NCBI RefSeq assembly: GCF_000384215.1
Contig: NZ_KB913032.1
Location: 3,551,665 to 3,615,664, forward strand
DNA length: 64,000 nucleotides
Direction: 5' to 3'
DNA from: Amycolatopsis alba DSM 44262
GTDB lineage: Bacteria > Actinomycetota > Actinomycetes > Mycobacteriales > Pseudonocardiaceae
A program made the position numbers and the translations under genes. The notes beneath the pieces were generated by a model. That model had not been told where the DNA came from. It made no database searches and saw only the letters and a list, made by a program, of their open reading frames with translations. Every line of letters starts with the position of its first letter. Position 1 is the first letter of the stretch. Positions 50,750 to 59,551 of the stretch are shown piece by piece.

Positions 50750-51979
50750 GTGCGACGGTTGAGCCTCTGGATGCGTGCCCACCCCATGGCGGGGGACAGT
50801 TTCATCGCCGTCGTCCTGTTGCTGACCGACCTGCTGTTCTACGTGGCGGCGGTCGAGACGCCGGAAGTCCCGATGCCGCCCTGGTACGTGGTCGTGCCGC
50901 TGGACATCGCGATGGTCACCCCGCTGGTGTTCCGGCGGAAGGCGACGCTGTGGTCGGCGTACGCGCTGCTGCTGGTCAGCATCCCGCACGGGGCGCTGGA
51001 ACTGGGCGCCGCCAGCGCGTTCGGGGTGATGATCAGCATCTACTCGGTGCTGGTCTACGTCGGACGCAAGCAGGGGCTGCTGTTCCTGCTGGCGACGCTG
51101 ATCACGTCGTCGGTCCAGCTGTGGGTCGACCCGCCGGAGGACGTGTGGGTGCTGGCGATCATCGGCGTCTTCTCCACCGCACTGTGCTGGACGCTCGGCG
51201 AATTCGCCGGCGCGAGGCGCGCCTATCACGAGGAGGTGGAAGCCAGGTTGCATCTACTTGAGACGGAACGGGACCAGGCGACCAGGATCGCCGTCGGCGA
51301 GGAACGCGGCCGGATTGCCCGTGAGCTGCATGACGTCGTAGCGCACGCGGTGAGCGTGATGGTCGTGCAGGCCGACGGCGCGTCCTACGCGGTCGACGGG
51401 AATCCCGAGATGGCGAAACGGGCCTTGCAGACGATTTCGGAGACCGGCCGCGGCGCGCTCGCCGAACTGCGGCGGCTGCTGGACGTGCTCCGCAGCGACG
51501 GTGACGACGAGCCGCGGGTGCCGCAGCCGGACGCCAGCGCGCTGACCGACCTCGCGGACCGGATCCGCCAGGCGGGGGTGCCGGTGACGCTGGCGATCGG
51601 TTCCGACGCGCTCGACGGGCTGCCGGCCGGTGTCTCGCTCGGCGTGTACCGGATCGTGCAGGAGTCGCTGACGAACACGCTGAAACACGCCGGGCATGGC
51701 GCGCAGGCGGAGGTGCTGGTGCGCCGGGAGAAGGACGTGATCGACGTCCGGGTCACCGACGACGGCGCGGGCCGGGCGAAGCAGCTGGTGCCCGCGGCCA
51801 CGAAGACGGCGTCGCACGGCGCGCCGTCGGGACCGCGGAAGCTTTCCGTCCCCGGCGGGAACGGATTGATCGGAATGAGGGAACGGGCGAACGTCTTCGG
51901 CGGCACGCTGGAGGTCGGGCCCGCTCCCGGTGGAGGGTGGCAAGTGCACGCGAGGCTCCCGGTTAGGTTGGCGACGTGA
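50750..51979 (+). CDS. Sensor histidine kinase (DesK/NarL-partner type)
   Basis: A 409-aa membrane kinase. Five to six helices occupy the first 165 residues. A HisKA_3 dimerisation domain has the phospho-acceptor His194 (GRIARELHDVVAHAVSVMV), and the ATPase domain carries YRIVQESLTNTLKHAGHGAQ (N box) and DDGAG, then GNGLIGMRERANVFGG. It should phosphorylate the response regulator encoded next, whose start overlaps its stop by 4 bases. The stimulus is unknown. Confidence 0.94.
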   Translation: MRRLSLWMRAHPMAGDSFIAVVLLLTDLLFYVAAVETPEVPMPPWYVVVPLDIAMVTPLVFRRKATLWSAYALLLVSIPHGALELGAASAFGVMISIYSVLVYVGRKQGLLFLLATLITSSVQLWVDPPEDVWVLAIIGVFSTALCWTLGEFAGARRAYHEEVEARLHLLETERDQATRIAVGEERGRIARELHDVVAHAVSVMVVQADGASYAVDGNPEMAKRALQTISETGRGALAELRRLLDVLRSDGDDEPRVPQPDASALTDLADRIRQAGVPVTLAIGSDALDGLPAGVSLGVYRIVQESLTNTLKHAGHGAQAEVLVRREKDVIDVRVTDDGAGRAKQLVPAATKTASHGAPSGPRKLSVPGGNGLIGMRERANVFGGTLEVGPAPGGGWQVHARLPVRLAT

Positions 51980-52632
51980 TCAAGGTGGTGGTCGTCGACG
52001 ACCAGGAATTGATGCGCGTCGGGTTCCGGATGGTCCTGGGCGCGCAGGCCGACATCGATGTCGTCGGCGAGGCGGGTGACGGCGCGCAGGCCATCAAGCT
52101 CGCCGAGGAACTGCGGCCGGACGTCGTGCTGATGGACGTCCGGATGCCGGTGCTGGACGGGGTCGAGGCGACGAAGCGGATCGTCGAAGCCGGGACGGCC
52201 CGTGTGCTCGTGATGACGACGTTCGACCTGGACGAGTACGTCTATTCGGCGTTGCAGGGCGGGGCGAGCGGGTTCCTGCTGAAGGACACGCAGCCGGATC
52301 ACCTGGTGTCGGCGCTGCGGGCGGTCGCTTCGGGCGACGCTGTGGTCTCGCCTTCGGTGACCAGGCGGCTGCTCGACCGGTTCGTCGGCGGCGGCGGGAA
52401 GCCGTTGCGGGACGCGGCCGAGCTCGACGTCCTCACCGAGCGGGAGCGGGAGGTGCTCGTGCTGATCGCGAAGGGCCTCTCGAACCTGGAGATCGCCGAG
52501 ACGCTGTTCCTGTCCGAGGCGACGGTGAAGACGCACGTCGGGCGGATCCTGTCCAAGCTGGATCTGCGTGACCGGGTGCAGGCCGTCGTGCTCGCCTACG
52601 AGACCGGCCTGGCGCGGCCAGGGGTCACCTGA
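51976..52632 (+). CDS. NarL/FixJ-family response regulator
   Basis: A 218-aa regulator. The receiver domain has the acidic pocket Asp8-Asp9, phospho-acceptor Asp54 (VLMDVRMP) and Lys in LLKDTQ. The LuxR-type HTH follows (LTEREREVLVLIAKGLSNLEIAETLFLSEATVKTHVGRILSKLDLRDRVQAVVLA). Partner kinase lies directly upstream and overlaps (GTGA). Targets are not evident; no conserved operator was seen nearby. Confidence 0.95.
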   Translation: MIKVVVVDDQELMRVGFRMVLGAQADIDVVGEAGDGAQAIKLAEELRPDVVLMDVRMPVLDGVEATKRIVEAGTARVLVMTTFDLDEYVYSALQGGASGFLLKDTQPDHLVSALRAVASGDAVVSPSVTRRLLDRFVGGGGKPLRDAAELDVLTEREREVLVLIAKGLSNLEIAETLFLSEATVKTHVGRILSKLDLRDRVQAVVLAYETGLARPGVT

Positions 52633-52706
52633 GAAACAAAGTGGTCATTCGGTGAGCACTTTGCGGCGGATCCTTGTCTTCAGAGCCACTACCTGAGGAG
52701 AAGGAA

Positions 52707-53126
52707 ATGCTGCGAGGTCTCACCACTACCACGTTCTACGCCGACGATCTGGCCGCCGCGATCGAGTGGTACTCGGATCTGTTCGGGATCGAGCCGTACT
52801 TCGTCCGCGACGGTCACGACGGCAAGCCGGCCTACGCCGAGTTCCGGATCGGCGACTACCAGCACGAGTTCGGCCTGGTCCGGGGCGACTACCGGCCGCC
52901 GCTGGCCCAGCCCGGCCCTGGCGGAGCCATCGCGAACTGGGCCGTCGACAACGTCGAGGACGCCTTCGCGGCGCTGCTCGCCAAGGGCGCGAAGGAGTAC
53001 GAGCCGATCATCGAGCGCGGTCCGGGCTTCGTGACCGCGGCCGTCGTCGATCCCTTCGGCAACGTCCTCGGCATCATGGTCAACCAGCACTACCTGGACG
53101 TGCTGGCCGGGAAGAAGCAGCGGTGA
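52707..53126 (+). CDS. VOC-family (glyoxalase/dioxygenase-like) protein
   Basis: A 139-aa metal-enzyme fold of two beta-alpha-beta3 modules. Module one has TTTTFYADDLAAAIEWYSDLFGIEPYFVR, and the second ends with VVDPFGNVLGIMVNQHYLD, the common VOC closing pattern. ATG 52707 is preceded by GAGGAGAAGG; the longer frame to 52674 was rejected. It is a lone gene after the two-component system, and its substrate is unknown. Confidence 0.92.
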   Translation: MLRGLTTTTFYADDLAAAIEWYSDLFGIEPYFVRDGHDGKPAYAEFRIGDYQHEFGLVRGDYRPPLAQPGPGGAIANWAVDNVEDAFAALLAKGAKEYEPIIERGPGFVTAAVVDPFGNVLGIMVNQHYLDVLAGKKQR

Positions 53127-53140
53127 GGCGTCGGTGCTGC

Positions 53141-53167
53141 CTCGTGAGTGGCTAGGACGGTTCTAAC
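53141..53167. repeat. Half-copy of the GTGAGTGGCTAGGACGG palindrome
   Basis: The sequence matches 53404-53430 exactly over 27 bases, but its right arm has diverged and no longer pairs. It looks like a decayed copy of the same element. Confidence 0.72.
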
Positions 53168-53218
53168 GCGCTTTACCGCTCACGACTGCCTGGACCTGGC
53201 GCGGTCCGGCGGGCGGGC

Positions 53219-53275
53219 GCGTTGCGAAAGCCACTTTCGCAACCTTCACCGTTGCGAAAGTGGCTTTCGCAACGC
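53219..53275. repeat. Palindromic repeat, GAAAG-CCA-CTTTC type, perfect copy
   Basis: Two exact 25-base arms (53219-53243, 53251-53275) with a 7-base spacer. Each arm is itself palindromic (TTGCGAAAG-CCA-CTTTCGCAA). It is the most intact member of the family seen at 9116 and 9221. Confidence 0.88.
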
Positions 53276-53403
53276 GTCCCACGAGGCCGCGGACCTGGAG
53301 AGCAGCGGCGGGGCACCCGTAAGTGACAAGCCCCCTCGCCCCTCCCTCCTTCGCGACACCACCGCCACCGCTCAAACCCAGCGCAGCCCGACATCCTGTG
53401 GGT

Positions 53404-53449
53404 CTCGTGAGTGGCTAGGACGGTTCTAACCGTCCTAGCCACTCACGAG
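53404..53449. repeat. Perfect palindrome, GTGAGTGGCTAGGACGG type
   Basis: Exact 22-base arms with a 2-base centre, ending 8 bases before the SDR stop. A truncated direct copy lies at 53141. It may double as a terminator for the SDR gene on the minus strand. Confidence 0.85.
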
Positions 53450-53457
53450 GCCCGACC

Positions 53458-54369
53458 TCAGCGGTACAGGGAGTGGTCGGCCGTAGCCGTGTCCTGGCCC
53501 TTGTCCCGGACTTCGGCCATCCACTTGCCGAAGTCGGGGCGCGAGCCGTCGACGTCGGTCAGGCCGTACTCGTTCATCAGCGTCCACGACGCCAGCGTCT
53601 TGCCCGCGAACCGCGAGACCTCCGGGTCGGTCGCCAGCTTCGCGACCCCGCGCCCGAGCAGCGCCGGGGTCTCCGAGATGGCGAAGTCGACCGGGGCGGC
53701 CTTGCCCACCGCGTCACGCCAGGTCTCCTCGGTGACCCCGAAGTAGTCGAGCATCGCCTCCGACCGCAGGAAACCCGGCGTGACGGTCATGCCGACGCAG
53801 TCGTACTTCTTCAGTTCGGCGCCGAGCGCCCGGCCGATCGCGCGGATCCCGCATTTCGCGAGGAAATACGGGATTCCCGCGCCGACGTACTCGTCGTGGT
53901 CACCGTCGGTGACCTCGATGACGAGTCCGCCCTCCCGCCGGACGACCAGCGGGAGCAGCCGGTGCAACGCGATCAGGTGCGTGTCGATCGCGTTGTGCAC
54001 CAGCGTGAGCGCGTCGTCGAGGCTGGAGTTCCAGTACGCCCCGTCGAAGTCCGCGAACTGGTCTCCACCCCAGACGTCGTCGACCAGCAGGTCGATCCGG
54101 CCGTCCACTTCGGACTCGATCCGCGCCTTCAGCGCGTCCACATCGGACACTTCGGTGAAGTCGGTGCGGACGGGGATCCCCCAGCCGCCCGCCGCGTCGA
54201 CGAGCTCTGCGGTGTCCTCGATCGTCTCCGACCGCTTCATCGGCGACTGCCGGTCCCTCGTCGTGCGGCCGGTGACGAACACCGTCCAGCCGAGCCTGCC
54301 CAGCTCCACCGCGATCGCCCGGCCGCATCCTCGCGTCGCCCCCGTGACGACGGCCACTTTCCGGTCCAT
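53458..54369 (-). CDS. Short-chain dehydrogenase/reductase
   Basis: A 303-aa NAD(P)-dependent SDR. The cofactor site is VVTGATRGCGRAIA near the N-terminus, and the catalytic Tyr-x3-Lys is in IPYFLAKCGIRAIGRAL. The motif after the central strand reads LLVDDVWGG instead of the usual NNAG, typical of a divergent SDR subgroup. It begins 3 bases after the TetR gene stop with AAAGGAG upstream, so the pair forms an operon in which TetR probably controls it. The substrate is unknown. Confidence 0.9.
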   Translation of the reverse strand: MDRKVAVVTGATRGCGRAIAVELGRLGWTVFVTGRTTRDRQSPMKRSETIEDTAELVDAAGGWGIPVRTDFTEVSDVDALKARIESEVDGRIDLLVDDVWGGDQFADFDGAYWNSSLDDALTLVHNAIDTHLIALHRLLPLVVRREGGLVIEVTDGDHDEYVGAGIPYFLAKCGIRAIGRALGAELKKYDCVGMTVTPGFLRSEAMLDYFGVTEETWRDAVGKAAPVDFAISETPALLGRGVAKLATDPEVSRFAGKTLASWTLMNEYGLTDVDGSRPDFGKWMAEVRDKGQDTATADHSLYR

Positions 54370-54948
54370 TCAGGACACTCCTTTCCACGCGGTCAGCACC
54401 GCGTCCACGTCTTGCCCCAGTCGGTCGACGATCCGGCCCTTCGGCCGGATCGACCAGTCCAGCGCGACCCCGTTCGCCACCCCCAGCAGCACTCGCGCCG
54501 CACGGACGACCCCCGGCGCCCCCGGCAGGTCCCGTGCCGCGGCACGCGTCAGCCGCCGCAACTCCGCCTCCACGGCGGTGAAATGTTCACCCAGCAGGGC
54601 ACGGAGTTCCGGATCACCGATGTCCACCCCCAGCTGCCCGAGATGGTTCGCCGCGGTTTCCGCCGTCCCCAGGCCCTCGTAGATCACGACGACCGCCGCG
54701 CGCAGGGCCTCCACGGGATCGGCCAGCTCGCCGCAGTCCCGCATCAGCCCCACGACGGATCGCGTGTTCAACCGGCTCAACGCCTGGAGGAGGCCGTTTT
54801 TCGAACCGAACCGCTGGGCGACGGTGCCGACCGCGACGCCTGCCTCCGCCGCCACCTGGGCCAGCGTGAAACCAGGGCCGACCTTGCCGATCACGGTCCC
54901 CGCCGCTTCCAGCAGTCGTTCGTCGGTGATGGTGCGGGGCCTCGCCAT
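54370..54948 (-). CDS. TetR-family regulator of the SDR gene
   Basis: A 192-aa repressor with HTH TITDERLLEAAGTVIGKVGPGFTLAQVAAEAGVAVGTVAQRFGSKNGLL (about residues 5-52). The C-terminal domain is helical with no known ligand type. It lies upstream of and adjacent to the SDR gene. A 14-bp palindrome lies 9 bases before its ATG, consistent with autoregulation. Confidence 0.9.
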   Translation of the reverse strand: MARPRTITDERLLEAAGTVIGKVGPGFTLAQVAAEAGVAVGTVAQRFGSKNGLLQALSRLNTRSVVGLMRDCGELADPVEALRAAVVVIYEGLGTAETAANHLGQLGVDIGDPELRALLGEHFTAVEAELRRLTRAAARDLPGAPGVVRAARVLLGVANGVALDWSIRPKGRIVDRLGQDVDAVLTAWKGVS

Positions 54949-54956
54949 GTCGTTAT

Positions 54957-54970
54957 TGAACCACGGTTCA
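54957..54970. promoter_or_regulatory. Palindromic TetR operator
   Basis: TGAACC-AC-GGTTCA, exact, with AT-rich flanks (TTAT and TTAA). It lies just upstream of the TetR start at 54948 (minus strand), the likely promoter position. Confidence 0.65.
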
Positions 54971-55138
54971 TTAACCCTGGCGATTCAGGGTCACTCTCAG
55001 GGGTGTCACCGATCGCGTACGCCGTCCGGAGACGGCAAGCTACTTCTCAGGTCGGGTACCAGGTTGGCACCTCAGGATGACGCGCCCGGCCACCCACATG
55101 GACGACGATTGTTCTCGCAGTCGCCGAGGGGAGCAGAC

Positions 55139-56077
55139 ATGATCGAGGCAGCGGGCCTCACCAAGCGGTACGGCAAGACACTGGCGGTGAACAACCTGTC
55201 CTTCTCCGTCGCGAGCGGGAAGGTCACCGGATTCCTCGGCCCCAACGGGGCGGGCAAGTCGACGACCATGCGGATGATCCTCGGCCTGGACAATCCGACC
55301 TCGGGTCAGGTGCGCATCGGTGGCAAGCAGTACCGCGAGCTGAAGGAACCGCTGCGGACCGTCGGGGCGCTGCTGGACGCCAAGTGGGTGCACCCCAACC
55401 GGTCGGCGCGGGCGCACCTGCAGTGGATGGCCAAGTCCAACAAGATCCCGGCGGGCCGGGTCGACGAGGTGCTCGAGACCGTCGGGCTCACCAGCGTCGC
55501 CGGGAAGCGCGCCGGTGGATTCTCGCTCGGCATGTCGCAGCGGCTCGGGATCGCGGCCGCACTGCTGGGCGACCCTGAGGTCCTCCTGTTCGACGAGCCG
55601 GTCAACGGGCTCGACCCGGAGGGCATCCTCTGGATCCGCAAGTTCATGCACCGGCTGGCCGACGACGGCCGCACGGTGTTCGTTTCCTCGCACCTTCTCT
55701 CGGAGATGGCGCTGACCGCGAGCCAGCTGGTCGTGATCGGCAAGGGACAGTTGATCTCCCAGTCCTCCACCGAGGATTTCGTGGCGCGGGCCGCCGAAAA
55801 CACGGTCAAGGTCAGGTCGCCGCAACTGCCCGCGCTGCGCGCCGCGCTGACGCAGGCGAGTGCCCAGGTCACCGACGAGGACCGCGCGATCATCGTGTCC
55901 GGTTTGGACAGTGACAAGATCGGCGAGATCGCCGCGGCCAACCAGATCGTGCTGCACGAACTCAGCCCGCAGACCGGCTCCCTGGAGCAGGCCTTCATGC
56001 AGATCACCGGCGATTCGGTCGAGTACCACACCGGTCTCGAAGCCGAAGCCGCCGAAGTGGTCTCCGCCGCCCAGTAG
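55139..56077 (+). CDS. ABC transporter ATP-binding protein, cassette 1
   Basis: A 312-aa ATPase of the BcrA/NatA group. Walker A is GPNGAGKSTTMRM, the signature FSLGMSQRLGIAAAL replaces LSGGQ, Walker B is VLLFDEPVNGLDPEG, and a C-terminal VRSPQLPALRAALTQ... TGSLEQAFMQITGDSVEY extension follows. ATG 55139 has GAGGGGA upstream; the longer frame to 54764 runs into the TetR gene. It is followed by its permease at 56108, and the same ATPase-permease pair is repeated at 56992. Confidence 0.92.
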   Translation: MIEAAGLTKRYGKTLAVNNLSFSVASGKVTGFLGPNGAGKSTTMRMILGLDNPTSGQVRIGGKQYRELKEPLRTVGALLDAKWVHPNRSARAHLQWMAKSNKIPAGRVDEVLETVGLTSVAGKRAGGFSLGMSQRLGIAAALLGDPEVLLFDEPVNGLDPEGILWIRKFMHRLADDGRTVFVSSHLLSEMALTASQLVVIGKGQLISQSSTEDFVARAAENTVKVRSPQLPALRAALTQASAQVTDEDRAIIVSGLDSDKIGEIAAANQIVLHELSPQTGSLEQAFMQITGDSVEYHTGLEAEAAEVVSAAQ

Positions 56078-56107
56078 CCAACCACTCCTTCCCAGGAAAG
56101 AAACGCC

Positions 56108-56839
56108 ATGACTCTGCTCGCCGTGGAACGCATCAAGCTGTTCACCACACGCTCACCCTGGTGGTGCGCGCTGATCGCCCTCTCGGTCGTGATCGGCTTC
56201 GCCGCCATCTTCGCCGGGGCCTTGCCGGCAGGCGAATTCACCGACGTCTCGAACACCCAGTTCGGCTACACCTTCGGTATGACCGTGATCATGGTGCTGG
56301 CCGCGCTTTCGGTGACCACCGAATACCGCTTCGGCACCATCCGCACCACTTTCCAGGCCGTGCCGAACCGCAAGGCGGCGCTGCTGGCGAAGACCGGCGT
56401 CGTCGCGCTGCTCTCGCTCGTGATCGGCGAGATCGCCGCGTTCGGCGCCTGGGGGCTCGCCTCGGCCATGCGGCCGGAAGACCTCATGCTGAACACCGCC
56501 GCGGAGTGGCTCAGCGTCGCCGGGGTGGGGCTGGTGTTCGCGCTCGCCTCCGTGATCGCGGTCGCCGTCGGCATCCTGATCCGGCAGAGCGCCGGCGCCA
56601 TCTCGCTCCTGCTGATCTACGTCCTCGCGGTGGAGAACCTGATCCGGCTCATCCCGAAGATCGGCCAGGACATCTACGACTGGATGCCGTTCCACGTCGC
56701 CGACCGGTTCGTCACCGGTTCGGGCCCCGCCGTCGCGGACGCGCCGTTGAGCCAAGGCGGATCCCTGGCCTACTTCGCCGGTTTCGCGCTGGTGATGCTG
56801 ATCATCTCGCTGGTCGTCGCCGAAAAACGCGACGCGTAA
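56108..56839 (+). CDS. ABC transporter permease, cassette 1
   Basis: A 243-aa membrane protein with six helices, of the ABC-2 (BcrB-like) type. The N-terminus VERIKLFTTRSPWWCALIALSVVIGF and the loop TTEYRFGTIRTTFQAVPNRKAALLAK are typical. AAAGAAA precedes the ATG, 30 bases after the ATPase gene. It is a paralogue of the permease at 57906. Confidence 0.9.
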   Translation: MTLLAVERIKLFTTRSPWWCALIALSVVIGFAAIFAGALPAGEFTDVSNTQFGYTFGMTVIMVLAALSVTTEYRFGTIRTTFQAVPNRKAALLAKTGVVALLSLVIGEIAAFGAWGLASAMRPEDLMLNTAAEWLSVAGVGLVFALASVIAVAVGILIRQSAGAISLLLIYVLAVENLIRLIPKIGQDIYDWMPFHVADRFVTGSGPAVADAPLSQGGSLAYFAGFALVMLIISLVVAEKRDA

Positions 56840-56914
56840 GAACTTCCACAGGGGAGAAAGCCGGACGTCTGCTCGGGGGAGCGGGGCATCCGGCCGGGGA
56901 GAAAAAAGGGGAAC

Positions 56915-56952
56915 AAGGACCGGGCCGCCTGTCGGGGGGCTGCCCGGTCCTT
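56915..56952 (+). terminator. Terminator between the two ABC cassettes
   Basis: AAGGACCGGGC pairs exactly with its complement across a 16-base loop, followed by TCCCC. It lies 75 bases after cassette 1 and 40 bases before cassette 2, so the cassettes may be separately expressed. Confidence 0.65.
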
Positions 56953-56991
56953 TCCCCGTTGGTACTGTCGGAATCCACTGGAGGGAGGCCG

Positions 56992-57909
56992 ATGATCGAG
57001 GCCACCAGGCTCACGAAGCGTTACGGCGACAAACTCGCCGTCGATGATCTCTCCTTCACCGCCGAGGCGGGTCGGGTGACCGGATTCCTCGGCCCCAACG
57101 GTGCGGGCAAGTCCACCACCATGCGGATGATGCTCGGGCTGGACGGCCCCACGTCGGGTTCGGCGACGATCGACGGCAAGGCCTACCGCGAGCTGCGTGA
57201 TCCACTTCGGACGATCGGCGGCATGATCGACGCGTCGTGGCGGCACCCTGGCCGCACCGCCCGCGAGCACCTCCGGTGGATCGCCGCGACCAACGGCCTT
57301 CCCGACAAACGGGTCGACGAGGTGCTCCGGCTGGTCGGCCTGGAGTCGGTCGCGCGCAAACGGGCCGGGCAGTTCTCCCTCGGGATGTCGCAGCGGCTCG
57401 GGATCGCGACGGCGTTGCTGGGTGACCCGCGGGTACTGCTGTTCGACGAGCCGGTCAACGGGCTCGACCCCGAGGGCATCGTGTGGATCCGGCGGCTGAT
57501 GCACGCGCTCGCCGCCGAGGGCCGCACCGTGTTCGTGTCCAGCCACCTGCTGCCGGAGATGGCGCAGACCGCGCAGGACCTCGTCGTGATCGGCCGGGGG
57601 AAGCTGATCTACCAGGGCACGATGGAGGACTTCATCGGCCGCGCGAAGGGCCTCGGCGTGCGGGTCCGCAGCCCGCATCTGCCCGAACTGCGGACGGCGC
57701 TGACCGAGAAGGGCGCCGAGTTCCGCGAGGAGGACGGCGCGATCGTCGTGTCCGAAATGGACAGTGACGCCATCGGCGAACTCGCCTTCACCGCGGGCGC
57801 GACCCTCCACGAGCTGAAACCGCTCACCGGGTCGCTCGAACAGGCGTACATGCAACTCACAGCCGAAGCCGTCGAGTACGGCGCAGGTGTCCCGGAGGTG
57901 GCCCGATGA
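56992..57909 (+). CDS. ABC transporter ATP-binding protein, cassette 2
   Basis: A 305-aa ATPase closely resembling the one at 55139 along its whole length (GPNGAGKSTTMRM, FSLGMSQRLGIATALLGDP, LLFDEPVNGLDPEG). ATG 56992 has GGAGGGAGG upstream. Its stop overlaps the permease start by 4 bases, unlike cassette 1, where a gap exists. The pair is a tandem duplication that has diverged in substrate or expression. Confidence 0.93.
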   Translation: MIEATRLTKRYGDKLAVDDLSFTAEAGRVTGFLGPNGAGKSTTMRMMLGLDGPTSGSATIDGKAYRELRDPLRTIGGMIDASWRHPGRTAREHLRWIAATNGLPDKRVDEVLRLVGLESVARKRAGQFSLGMSQRLGIATALLGDPRVLLFDEPVNGLDPEGIVWIRRLMHALAAEGRTVFVSSHLLPEMAQTAQDLVVIGRGKLIYQGTMEDFIGRAKGLGVRVRSPHLPELRTALTEKGAEFREEDGAIVVSEMDSDAIGELAFTAGATLHELKPLTGSLEQAYMQLTAEAVEYGAGVPEVAR

Positions 57910-58658
57910 CCGCGGCGAACCTGCTCCGCGCCGAGCGGATCAAGCTGCTGAGCACGCGTGCGCCCTGGTGGTGCGCCGGAATCGCGGTCGTCCTCGCGAT
58001 CGGCTACACCGCACTGTTCTTCGGTTTCGTACCGCTGGAGAACCAGACGACCGTCGCCACCACGCAGACGGCCAGTGCCATGGGCCGGACCGTGGTGCTC
58101 GTCCTCGCCATCCTCGCGGCGGCGACCGAGTTCAACTGGGGCACGCTGAAGCTCACCTTCCAGGCGGTGCCGTCCCGCGTTCCCGCCTTGCTGGCGAAGG
58201 GCGCCGTCGTCGGGCTGTTCTCGGGCCTGATCGGCCTGATCGTGGGCTTCTGCTCCTGGGGAATCGCGTATCTGATCAAACCGGCCGCCGACCTCGGCCT
58301 GGCTTCGGGCGCCGACTGGCGCGCGGTCGCGGGGCAAGGGCTGACCTTCGCGCTGACCGGTCTCCTCGGTGTCGGCCTCGGGCTGCTGTTCCGCAGTCCC
58401 GCGTTCGCCCTCGTGTTCGCGTTGGCCTGGACACAGTTGATCGAAGGGCTCGTCATGCTGATTCCCCGCGTTGGCGGCGACATCTACCAGTGGATGCCGT
58501 TCGTCGCCGCGAATCAGTTCGCCGGACCGGATCTGACGGTTTCGATGCTGAAGCTCGCGCCGCCCTTGGGGCCGTGGGGTTATTTGACATATTTCGGCGG
58601 CATCTGCGTGATTGTCTATACGGCCGGACTGATGATCACCCATCGAAGGGACGCGTGA
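57906..58658 (+). CDS. ABC transporter permease, cassette 2
   Basis: A 250-aa six-helix permease paralogous to the one at 56108. The N-terminus AERIKLLSTRAPWWCAGIAVVLAIGY and the loop ATEFNWGTLKLTFQAVPSRVPALLAKG match it. ATG 57906 overlaps the ATPase stop. The last genes of both cassettes end in (K/R)RDA, underlining recent common origin. Export of lipid-linked or peptide compounds is plausible but unproven. Confidence 0.9.
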   Translation: MTAANLLRAERIKLLSTRAPWWCAGIAVVLAIGYTALFFGFVPLENQTTVATTQTASAMGRTVVLVLAILAAATEFNWGTLKLTFQAVPSRVPALLAKGAVVGLFSGLIGLIVGFCSWGIAYLIKPAADLGLASGADWRAVAGQGLTFALTGLLGVGLGLLFRSPAFALVFALAWTQLIEGLVMLIPRVGGDIYQWMPFVAANQFAGPDLTVSMLKLAPPLGPWGYLTYFGGICVIVYTAGLMITHRRDA

Positions 58659-58794
58659 GCTTTTACCGCGGCCAAAGGAGTTAAGTCCACGTTAAGAGCC
58701 TGTGGCTTCTCTCACAGGATGCGGACATACTGTTCGTGACCGGGCGATGCTCGGGATGAGCCGCTTTTTCGGCTCTCGGCCCCGGAGGTGATCC

Positions 58795-59370
58795 TTGACG
58801 GTGGATTCCGGTCAGGGAGTGGAACGCACGATCCCGAAAGCCCGCACGGAAAGCACACGGCCGCGACTCGAGCCCATGCTCGACCTCGAATGGTCACAGG
58901 CGATCGAACTACCCCGGACGGTGGCGTCGGCGACCAAGCCGTCCGATATCCGTCGCGCCTGGGTGCACCGAGCGCCCGAAGATCTCGTTGTCGCGCTGTA
59001 CCGCGCGTCCAGTGGAATGCACGGGGAAATCCCCGCGCCATGGTGGCTTCGCGCCGTCGTCGAAGGCAGGCTCGAATCGCGGGAACTCGGTTTCCGCATC
59101 GAAGATCGGATCTGCGGTCTGCTCGGCAGGCGTCCCGGTTGGGAATTCGTCCCGTGGGCCGCGGACGGGGAATCCGGCTACTGGGAGTTCATGCCTTCCG
59201 AACGCGGGGCCTCCGGGCATTCGATCCCGACCACGGTGCTGAACACCAGCCGCCACGACGGCTGGATCGACGTTCTCGCCGCCCATTCCAGTACGACACC
59301 GCCGCCGATCGCGGTCGGCGGATTCGCGGGGCTGCGCTCGCGGCTGGGGGAGTTCGAAGCCGTCCGGTAG
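58795..59370 (+). CDS. Hypothetical protein
   Basis: A 191-aa soluble protein, not recognised. It has no signal peptide or membrane segment and is rich in Trp (DLEWSQ, WWLRAVV, GWEFVPWAADGESGYWEF). TTG 58795 is chosen because a near-perfect GGAGGTGAT lies 6 bases upstream; GTG 58801 is the alternative. A hairpin GAGCCG-CTTTTT-CGGCTC stands about 20 bases upstream. It lies before trmB on the same strand, but with a 180-base gap. A regulatory or scaffolding role cannot be judged. Confidence 0.72.
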   Translation: MTVDSGQGVERTIPKARTESTRPRLEPMLDLEWSQAIELPRTVASATKPSDIRRAWVHRAPEDLVVALYRASSGMHGEIPAPWWLRAVVEGRLESRELGFRIEDRICGLLGRRPGWEFVPWAADGESGYWEFMPSERGASGHSIPTTVLNTSRHDGWIDVLAAHSSTTPPPIAVGGFAGLRSRLGEFEAVR

Positions 59371-59551
59371 CGGAACTGAAAGCGCGCTCCGGAACTCGAC
59401 CAAAGCGAACCCGCCCCGGCCGAAGGCCCCGCTATCGCGGTGGCAGGGCGCTTGTCGACCGAAGTGACGTGGTTTACCACCGATGCGCCCTGCCGACGTG
59501 ATCGCGGATGCGGGTTCACCGGCGAGCAGAGCGCCCGCGTTTAATGGGCGG

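Larger units (their letters stand above)
53127..53457. other. 331-bp repeat-filled intergenic region
   Basis: The interval between the VOC gene and the convergent SDR gene is filled by three palindromic elements: a half-copy at 53141-53167, a large GAAAG/CTTTC palindrome at 53219-53275 and a second perfect palindrome at 53404-53449. About 125 bases between the last two hold nothing recognisable. Confidence 0.75.

Noticed and set aside
51254..52536. Minus-strand frames opposite the histidine kinase and response regulator
   Set aside because: Both plus-strand genes have complete catalytic motifs and coupled starts; the opposite frames show only shadow composition.
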